Origin: Dallia pectoralis
Lineage: Eukaryota > Chordata > Actinopteri > Esociformes > Umbridae
Length of the DNA: 64,000 nt
NCBI GenBank assembly: GCA_029465975.1
Contig: CM055754.1
Coordinates: 2,330,616 to 2,394,615 of the forward strand
Direction of reading: 5' to 3'
Under the pieces are notes generated by a model, which saw only the letters and a list, made by a program, of their open reading frames with translations, did no database searches and had not been told where the DNA came from. Every line of letters starts with the position of its first letter. The first letter of the stretch is position 1. Of this stretch, positions 57,452 through 64,000 are shown one piece after another. A program made the translations under genes and the position numbers.

Positions 57452-60042
57452 AGTGAGTTAGGGTGTTTGGGTGCTTCTGGCTTGTAGATAATTAAGCAGC
57501 TGCAATTAAGCCGTTGGGAACACTAGCCCATGAGATCATTACCCTCTGCAGACCTCATTGTTAAATTACTGCTTCCTCTCTCAGTGCTAATGTGTGGCGT
57601 ATTTAGTCTCGCTGTTTAGAAACCAGCCAAGCCACACACACACACACACACACACAAAGTACGACCCCACAATGAAAACAGAACTGGACTGTTCTGAGAA
57701 TAACATTGGGAGTAGCGGCTGTTTCGCTGAATATGATTCTAAGCAGCATCTTTATGGACAGACATGTGATCTCGGAGATGGTGTTTGGGCCACGTTGAAC
57801 TACGTCAGTCTGCTCTGTTATAAAGAGGCATCTTTCAGATGGAGCCCAGGCATGCTGGGTAAAGGGGCGGGCCTGTGCACAGATGTTGAGCTCGCTCATT
57901 AAGATCGACAGCTGTCGCCACGGAAGCCAAACAGTCCTTGTCTTAGGGGCGGATAAAGGACCTCAACTTTGTGCATCAGTTAACAAAAAAATGCAGTGCC
58001 TTCGTCTGCCATCGAGTGGAAATGCTTCCTACTCCGGCTTTCAACTTGTTTCACTCCAATAAAGGTAATATAATAACGGTATCAATATAAAATAAACAAA
58101 AAATACAAATGAACGATCCCAATCTCTGAAGGCGTCCACATATTTCACCCAGATGAGACACATATATATTTACTACACAGTGGATGGGAGTTAGAGACCC
58201 AGGAGAAGATATTGCCTCACCAGCCGGGCTCAAACCACAGCTTAGCAGTTTAGTTACAGCTGGTACTGGACCTCTGCACAGAAGCCCAGTAATGACAATA
58301 GTTACAGCTGGTACTGGACCTCTGCACAGAAGCCCAGTAATGACAATAGTTACAGCTGGTACTGGACATCTCCACAGAAGCCCAGTAATGACAGTAGTTA
58401 CAGCTGGTACTGGACCTCTGCACAGAAGCTCAGTAATGACAGTAGTTACAGCTGGTACTGGACCTCTGCACAGAAGCTCAGTAATGACAGTAGTTACAGC
58501 TGGGTTGCTGTCATCACCGTCGCCGCCCCCGGGTATAACTGCGATCTAGGACGTAGGCCCCTGACACGTCACCACCTAGGTTGACCTCGTTACCGGGCAT
58601 ATCCTTCCCCGCTCTGGTCTGTTTGTTTACTCCGGTGTGTTCCCTCGTGCTGGAGCCAGGGGGGTGCAGGTGACTTTAAACAGTGGATTAGATGGAGCTT
58701 ATTCAACATGGATAACTGTGTGTGTGTGTGTGTGTGTTTGTGTGTGGACAGACTTGTTTGCTAGAGGACAGCCAGAGGTGGACAGCTGTATAGAGAGGAA
58801 ACACCCTCCAGCCCTCCCCCTCGTTCAGATAAAGGGCTCAACTGTCACATCATTACTTTGCTTTATCTTTAGTCAACTTGGTCTACATTGTGTTTCCTGT
58901 CTCTACATATTGTCTACGACTTGTGCCATTAATGGTGATTTGGGTCCAGGACACACTGTCAACCCCTTCAAACCCGCTTGTCTTAGAACAACAGCCGGGC
59001 TTTCAACTGAAGAGCTGTTTTGTCTGTTCAGGTTATCAACCAGTCTTCCTGTGATGACTGGAGGGCTGTTTAAATTGACGGCTGCTTCTCACTGGGTTTT
59101 CTCGTCCTAAACATTCTCTCAACACACTCTGGCCTGGTTTGGTTGGAAACGGCTCAATGTCCCATTGGCCCATATAGCTCACCACCAAGTGTTCAGCTGC
59201 AGTGTTCAGCTGCAGTGTTCAGCTGCAGTGTTCAGCTGCAATGTTCAGCTGAGGTCCTGTTATTGTGTTTGTGTGGCTGTCTAAAAACAATCCAAGGGCA
59301 GAAGGAGGTGTGCGGCGAAGGACGTAGGAACAGAGAGTTGCTCCGTGGTCCGGGGCGAGACATCCGTCGTGGTTCTGTTCAGCCATGATAAGGGAACGTG
59401 TTTCCGTAGAGGCCTGTACAACCTCAGGCCTCGGCGAGACCATTGTCTGAAGGTGTGCGCGGGGAGAGGGGGTGTACGTAGAAACCGTGGTGTATAATAA
59501 GGAGCCCTGTTCTGGTTCTGTCTGGGGAGTGACCGGGCCCTGGTGAGGAGAGACAAAGCAGTGGAGGAGAAGTGGGGCTGGCCGGCGCTGGTCAGAGGGG
59601 TGAATTCAGAGGACGGGGTCCTGGGAGCACTGGTGATGACATCATGACTACAGGATCCTGGTTGCATCAGTGCCCTGGGGAATTGTAAAGGGCTTCACTT
59701 AACAGTCACAGAGTCAACAGAAAGTCATTATACTGCAGGGGAACAAAGACCTCCATTCTACCTCACCGGCTGTTTGGAAGGACTGAGAGAAATCTCTGTC
59801 ATCATTGATTTCAGTGGACGAGGAATGCTGTTTTATTTTAACGCCTTGTCTCTCTTTCTCCCCTCTGACACCTCTCCTCACTCCCTCACTCTCCTCACTT
59901 CCTCACTTTCCTCACTCCCTCACTCCCTTCCTATTCTCTTTCTCTAGCGGAGAAGGTGTCCTCTCTGGGGAAGGACTGGCACAAGTTCTGTCTGAAGTGT
60001 GGCCGCTGTAACAAAACCCTAAACGCAGGAGGGCATGCTGAG
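49526..60042 (+). CDS. crip2: cysteine-rich protein 2 (LIM domain), 5' part; exons 49526-49568 and 59948-60042
   Basis: CRIP2 is a small protein with LIM zinc-binding domains, linked to cardiovascular and cytoskeletal roles. Exon 1 encodes MASKCPKCDKTVYF plus one base (donor GTGAGT). Exon 2 encodes AEKVSSLGKDWHKFCLKCGR, CNKTLNAGGHAE (acceptor TCTCTAG, donor GTGAGA). The joined sequence matches the first half of CRIP2 LIM1: C5, C8, His26 and C29 form the first zinc site, and C32 and C35 begin the second. MASKCPKCDK and SSLGKDWHKFC fit CRIP2 rather than CRIP1 (MPKCPKC). Intron 1 is 10.4 kb. The remaining exons lie beyond the window, so the gene is 3'-partial here. It stands head to head with MTA1. 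A frame open from 49334 runs into exon 1. Confidence 0.93.
49569..51120. other. crip2 intron 1, proximal part
   Basis: CA microsatellites near 50350 and 50507-50533. No internal exon recognised. Confidence 0.5.
51126..51612. repeat. 36-bp minisatellite in crip2 intron 1, about 13.5 copies
   Basis: TGGCATTGATGTCTACAGTA followed by AGGGCAGTCTTCTCAG. The first units are diverged (AAGAACAG, AGAGGC). Period 36 keeps all frames open, so the 208-codon frame here is a repeat artefact. Confidence 0.97.
51613..52901. other. crip2 intron 1, nothing recognised
   Basis: An AT-rich stretch without repeat families or exons that I can support. Confidence 0.5.
52902..53214. mobile_element. hAT-type MITE, 313 bp
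   Basis: Ends TAGGGATGCATCGG and, on the minus strand, TTGATGATGCACCGAT, matching the GGGATGCACCGAT termini of hAT MITEs. A perfect 8-bp target duplication GCTTTAAC lies at 52894-52901 and 53215-53222. Inner blocks (ATCGG...CCGAT) are also inverted. Non-coding. Confidence 0.88.
53223..53880. other. crip2 intron 1, nothing recognised
   Basis: AT-rich. No supported feature. Confidence 0.5.
53883..53982. repeat. short AGAGACTATTGACAAGAGC repeats and (CA)n
   Basis: Three copies of a 19-bp unit followed by a CA run. Confidence 0.92.
54215..55155. repeat. 14-15-bp minisatellite, about 64 copies
   Basis: The unit TGTGACTGTTCCCCT varies in C-run length and final bases (GTGTGAC, ATGTGAC, TTTTCC). 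Blocks around 54590-54730 and 54970-55110 repeat each other, which indicates segmental duplication within the array. Confidence 0.97.
55255..55330. repeat. salmonid-like dispersed palindromic repeat fragment
   Basis: GGGGCCCTATGGGCGCTGGT, CTAAAGTAGTGCCCTATGTA and GGGAATTGGGTCCCTTTTGG correspond closely to a motif I recall as very common in salmonid genomic sequence. Confidence 0.5.
55331..56310. other. crip2 intron 1, nothing recognised
   Basis: A short CA tract near 56110-56185. No exon supported. Confidence 0.5.
56320..56600. repeat. GA-rich tract with a 126-bp-spaced direct duplication
   Basis: GAAGAGAGGAATGGAAGGAA and the following TAGAGTGAGTGAGGGAGAGG occur near 56340 and again near 56466. 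Confidence 0.9.
56747..56865. repeat. 30-bp tandem repeat, about 4 copies
   Basis: TACACTGTATTCAGGAATGG followed by GATATATTTG repeats four times. The last copy is diverged (AGTAATATG). Confidence 0.95.
56866..58245. other. crip2 intron 1, with TG and CA microsatellites
   Basis: A TG run at about 57411-57450 and a CA run at about 57633-57656. No exon supported. Confidence 0.5.
58250..58505. repeat. 48-bp minisatellite, about 5.3 copies
   Basis: AGTTACAGCTGGTACTGGAC followed by CTCTGCACAGAAGCCCAGTA recurs at 48-bp spacing from 58252. Confidence 0.95.
58506..59181. other. crip2 intron 1, nothing recognised
   Basis: A TG run near 58720. No exon supported. Confidence 0.5.
59189..59245. repeat. 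13-bp repeat GTTCAGCTGCAGT, about 4.5 copies
   Basis: Perfect head-to-tail copies decaying at the right end. Each contains an E-box-like CAGCTG. Confidence 0.93.
59246..59947. other. crip2 intron 1 end, with long pyrimidine tract
   Basis: From about 59840 the strand is CTCACTCC-rich up to the exon 2 acceptor. No AG lies between about 59825 and the acceptor. Confidence 0.7.
59948..60042 (+). CDS. crip2: crip2 exon 2
   Basis: 95 nt, phase 1 in and phase 0 out, encoding the middle of LIM1. The residue after LKC is Gly where human CRIP2 has Glu. Confidence 0.95.
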
Positions 60043-60444
60043 GTGAGAGAGGTGACGGTGATGTGATATCAGTGGGACTCTGTAGGTTCACCCCATCAGT
60101 CTCTGTTCATGTGTCAATACATCCCCGTACACTCACAAGCTGAAACAACACCGTGTTGACTGGCACGCATACAGGTCACTGACAGATATAACATCACTAT
60201 CATACACTGGTCATAAATACCGCCCTAGAGAGTGTACTGGTGGACCCAAGGGCACATGACAAGGTCTTGAGTAGATTAGATAGTAATGGAACGATCGGTT
60301 CTCATAGTGACCGTGTTGGATGCAGGAGATGTGGACCGGAGTGACCAGGGTCAGATTGCCATGGCGGAGCATCTGTTGAACGGCAATGGACTGACTGCAG
60401 GTCAAGGTCAACTGCGGCAAGCGTCACAGAACATTTTCATGTTG

Positions 60445-61875
60445 GTTACAGGAGGAATGTGCCACAACACACTGTGCATATTGCACCCTGCTGCTTATGG
60501 AGCTGTGTAGGAATGTGTCACAACACACTGTGCATATTGCACCCTGCTGCTTATGTAGCTGTGTAGGAATGTGCCACAACACACTGTGCATATCACACCC
60601 TGCTGCTGTTGGAGCTGTGTAGGAATGTGCCACAACACACTGTGCATATCACACCCTGCTGCATATGCATATCACACCCTGCTGCTGTTGGAGCTGTGTA
60701 GCAATGTGTCACAACACACTGTGCATATAGCACCCTGCTGCTGTTGGAACTGTGTAGGAATGTGTCACAACACGCTGTGCATATTGCACCCTGCTGCTTA
60801 TGGAGCTGTGTAGCAATGTGTCACAACACACTGTGCATATCACACCCTGCTGCTGTTGGAGCTGTGTAGGAATGTGTCACAACACACTGTGCATATTGCA
60901 CCCTGCTGCTTATGTAGCTGTGTAGGAATGTGCCACAACACACTGTGCATATCACACCCTGCTGCTGTTGGAGCTGTGTAAGAATGTGCCACAACACACT
61001 GTGCATATTGCACCCTGCTGCTTATGTAGCTGTGTAGGAATGTGCCACAACACACTGTGCATATCACACCCTGCTGCTGTTGGAGCTGTGTAGGAATGTG
61101 CCACAACACACTGTGCATATCACACCCTGCTGCTGTTGGAGCTGTGTAGCAATGTGTCACAACACACTGTGCATATAGCACCCTGCTGCTGTTGGAACTG
61201 TGTAGGAATGTGTCACAACACGCTGTGCATATTGCACCCTGCTGCTTATGGAGCTGTGTAGCAATGTGTCACAACACACTGTGCATATCACACCCTGCTG
61301 CTGTTGGAGCTGTGTAGGAATGTGTCACAACACACTGTGCATATTGCACCCTGCTGCTTATGGAGCTGTGTAGGAATGTGTCACAACACACTGTGCATAT
61401 CACACCCTGCTGCTGTTGGAGCTGTGTAGGAATGTGCCACAACACACTGTGCATATCACACCCTGCTGCTGTTGGAACTGTGTAGGAATGTGTCACAACA
61501 CACTGTGCATATCACACCCTGCTGCTGTTGGAACTGTGTAGGAATGTGTCACAACACACTGCATATCACACCCTGCTGCTGTTGGAGCTGTGTAGGAATG
61601 TGTCACAACACACTGTGCCTATTGCACCCTGCTGCTTATGGAGCTGTGTAGGAATGTGTCACAACACACTGTGCATACCACACCCTGCTGCTATTGGAGC
61701 TGTGTAGGAATGTGCCACAACACACTGTGCATATCACACCCTGCTGCTGTTGGAGCTGTGTAGCAATGTGTCACAATACACTGTGCATATTGCACCCTGC
61801 TGCTTATGGAGCTGTGTAGGAATGTGCCACAACACACTGTGCATATCACACCCTGCTGCTGTTGGAGCTGTGTAG
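60445..61875. repeat. 56-bp minisatellite, about 25 copies
   Basis: GTGTAGGAATGTGTCACAAC, ACACTGTGCATATCACACCC, TGCTGCTGTTGGAGCT is the consensus. Two alternating sub-types (GTTGGAGCT and TTATGGAGCT) and a several-unit block repeated near 60690 and 61150 show higher-order duplication. It lies in CRIP2 intron 2. Confidence 0.97.
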
Positions 61876-62240
61876 TCACAGACCGGTCAGAGTGCCTATA
61901 TGACACCTGTCTTCTGGGAAACCCTGTGTCCGGGTATTCATGTGGGCGTCATTTTGACACGGGCCACCTACCCAGACATTGTTGCAGACCAGGTGCACCC
62001 CTTCATGGTATTCCCAGATGGCAGTGGCCTTTTTCAGCAGGATAATCATCATACGTTGTCCGGGAACGGTTTGATGAACCTTGATGAAGAGTTCATGGTG
62101 TTCCCATGGCCTTCAAATGTCCCAGATCTCAATCTGATTGAGATTGATGGTGGCTCCACCTCACAATTTACAGGACGTGAAGGACCTGCTGCTAAGGTCA
62201 TGGTGCCAGATACCACAGGATAGACTCCATGCCTCGGTCA
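61876..62240 (+). pseudogene. decayed Tc1/mariner transposase C-terminal fragment
   Basis: Frames read HRPVRVP, then TPVFWETLCPGIHVGV, YPDIVADQVHPFM, FPDGSGLFQQDN (the second catalytic Asp), LDEEFMVFPWPSNVPDLNLI and E (the third catalytic acidic residue). This is the order of Tc1-like transposase C-termini in fish. The segment between HRPVRVP and the WETL block is missing, and the DNA-binding half and inverted repeats are not found. Reading frame and residues are degraded (stop at 62221). Confidence 0.85.
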
Positions 62241-63555
62241 TAACGTTTTTGCTCACCAGTGTTTGTTATAATGAACACAGTACAGTATAATTTAAGACAA
62301 AATGTTCATACCATAATTGATACAGTACTGCACATAACAAATGATATTTCTGTTTTTTTAATTTAGTGCTGTCAGCATTCAATATTTGAGGCACCCAGTT
62401 TCTAATAACGAATACAGGGCAGTATGTTATAATGTATTAAACACTCTATATATATATATTTACCAGATCCGCTATGATGTCACTATGAAAGCACTTTCCT
62501 GGATCTGACCAGTATTTCTCGTCACCTCATCATCGGCACTCAGTTCCCCTTTTGTCTGTTCATCTAGACGGAATATCCTGTCCAGATCTCCTTGTCTGTT
62601 GGGTCAGTGTGAAAGGCCTGAATCCAGACACAACAGGAAGAGATGGAAAACCATAAAAGCCCAGAAAATCATGTGTTAGAACTGACCTTGCAGATTGGAT
62701 ATGTGGTCCGGGTTTGGGTTGGTTAGTCTCTATATCATGTGCTTTATGGTATAGTCACTTGAGACAAGGCTATAAACTCTGAAACAGCACAAAACGATCT
62801 GAAACAAGGCTACTAGTAGACTCCCACAGTCCTGGTCGGGATGTTTTAATCTGTCAGTATAATTGCCTCCACACAGACACGCACACACACACGCACACAC
62901 ACACACACACACACATTGATTACACGTTCCATGTCCTCTAGTCCGTCCTATCCATGGACTGTAGGTCCCAAATCCACCCAGTTGCCTGAGGCTGCGTTGC
63001 CATGGTGAATGCCTGGCTGCGGTCGGAAAAAAGCCTGTACCCTATCGTCATGGAAACAAAATGGAGCTTTTGGTGGCGGGGTCATAGTAGATTTGTAAGA
63101 CAGTGTGATGTGTATGTGAGTAGGATATCCCAGTAGAACAGAGGTCGCTATACAGAGACCGAACTGGGGGAGGACTTGAATACACGAAACCCCAGGCGTG
63201 GCCTCTTCTCTGTGGGGTGAGAGAGCGCCGTTACCCCCCTACGGTTCCATGGCAGATAGCCAAGTCTTCGCCTGCCTCATTAGCACTCAACACACACACA
63301 GTGTCGATCCAAGCAGCAGGTCGGAACTCACCCACACACACACACAGAAAACACTCCTAGATAATGTCTTCACTAATTGCTTTTGCTATGAGCTTTTTTT
63401 TTGGGGGGGGGGGGTAATAACAGAACAATGTATAGGAGTCTGCAGACACTGAATTTACTGAGATTCACACAGAAATATGAGCAGTTTACTGGCATTCTTA
63501 AATCATCCTATTGTCTCTGCCATTTTGTTTAGTTGTCTTAGCAGTCGGATATCTG
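62241..63555. other. crip2 intron 2, nothing recognised
   Basis: CA tracts near 62880-62914 and a G-run near 63404-63413. No exon of CRIP2 LIM1 end or LIM2 was found. Confidence 0.5.
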
Positions 63556-63567
63556 CCCAGTCCGTGC

Positions 63568-63700
63568 ACATTGTAATATGAACGTGCACATTGTAATATG
63601 AACGTGCACATTGTAATATGAACGTGCACATTGTAATATGAACGTGCACATTATCATATGAACGTGCACGTTGTAATATGAACGTGCACATTATCATATA
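63568..63700. repeat. 20-bp minisatellite AACGTGCACATTGTAATATG, about 6.5 copies
   Basis: Perfect copies with late variants (TTATCATATG). It contains CACGT/GTGCAC palindromic cores. Confidence 0.96.
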
Positions 63701-64000
63701 TGGGAATGGGATGGATAACCCATCTGTATGGCACTTATTGTCCTCCTCCTACTGTCCAGAAATACACACACACACACACACACTTCCCTCCTGACATACT
63801 CATCAGTGCCTAGCAGTCAAAAGGATTGTGTAATATTACCAGCAGAGTTCCTGCACGGATACCACACTTGTTCCAGTTCCTCTCTGATGACAGATCTTTA
63901 AATCCACAGCCTGTCATGGGTAATACATTATGTCTACTCGTGGGTTGTAATGGGTTAAGAAATGAACTCATGGTGTGATCGTGGGTGTTTGTCGGTGGTG
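63701..64000. other. crip2 intron 2 continuing beyond the window
   Basis: A CA run near 63764-63782. No exon seen. Confidence 0.5.

Noticed and set aside
59281..59667. 128-codon minus-strand frame in CRIP2 intron 1
   Set aside because: No domain, splice pairing or compositional signal; consistent with chance in GC-richer DNA.

Overview
This is a piece of a vertebrate nuclear genome, almost certainly a ray-finned fish. Genes are split by GT-AG introns. Several interspersed repeats resemble families I associate from memory with salmonid and pike genomes: the motif near 55260-55330, the repeat at 44640-44900, and the tRNA-derived SINE at 42572-42700. A salmoniform or esociform fish is my best guess, but the species cannot be fixed without a search. 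There is nothing bacterial, no CRISPR array and no confident RNA gene.

Layout. 1-4386: non-genic DNA with a TG microsatellite, a 22-bp minisatellite and a small LINE tail. 4422-9243: a 5'-truncated, frameshifted L2-clade LINE with SGNH-esterase, endonuclease and reverse transcriptase remnants, inserted inside a 39-bp minisatellite. 11077-11628 (minus): TMEM229B, apparently intact in one coding exon. 11952-13704: a degraded hAT DNA transposon with 8-bp target duplication, a transposase C-terminal remnant and an internal 70-bp array. 14875-16250: a 16/11-bp minisatellite followed by a 410-bp solo LTR with 5-bp target duplication. 19570-19949: a hAT-like MITE. 21324-42020 (minus): MTA1, with 15 exons placed at nucleotide level and two candidate terminal exons. 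49526-60042 and beyond (plus): CRIP2, of which only the first two coding exons lie in the window. Its introns carry another hAT MITE and a decayed Tc1-type transposase fragment.

The three genes are functionally unrelated as far as the sequence shows: a small multi-pass membrane protein, a NuRD-complex chromatin subunit, and a LIM-domain protein. MTA1 and CRIP2 are also close neighbours on human 14q32.33, so that linkage is conserved. Here they stand head to head, about 7.5 kb apart.

The striking property of the window is tandem repeats sitting on splice sites. In MTA1, minisatellites touch or carry the splice signals of exons 6, 12, 13, 14 and 15. One 33-bp array repeats the exon 12 donor in frame. 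One 55-bp array repeats the exon 14 acceptor. A 52-bp duplication copies the exon 13 donor. Two pyrimidine-rich arrays create about 1 kb and 0.5 kb of AG-free intron before exons 6 and 15. In CRIP2 a 17-bp array abuts the start codon within an open upstream frame. MTA1 exon 12 also lacks one base in a homopolymer inside the GATA zinc finger, either an assembly error or a real frame break.
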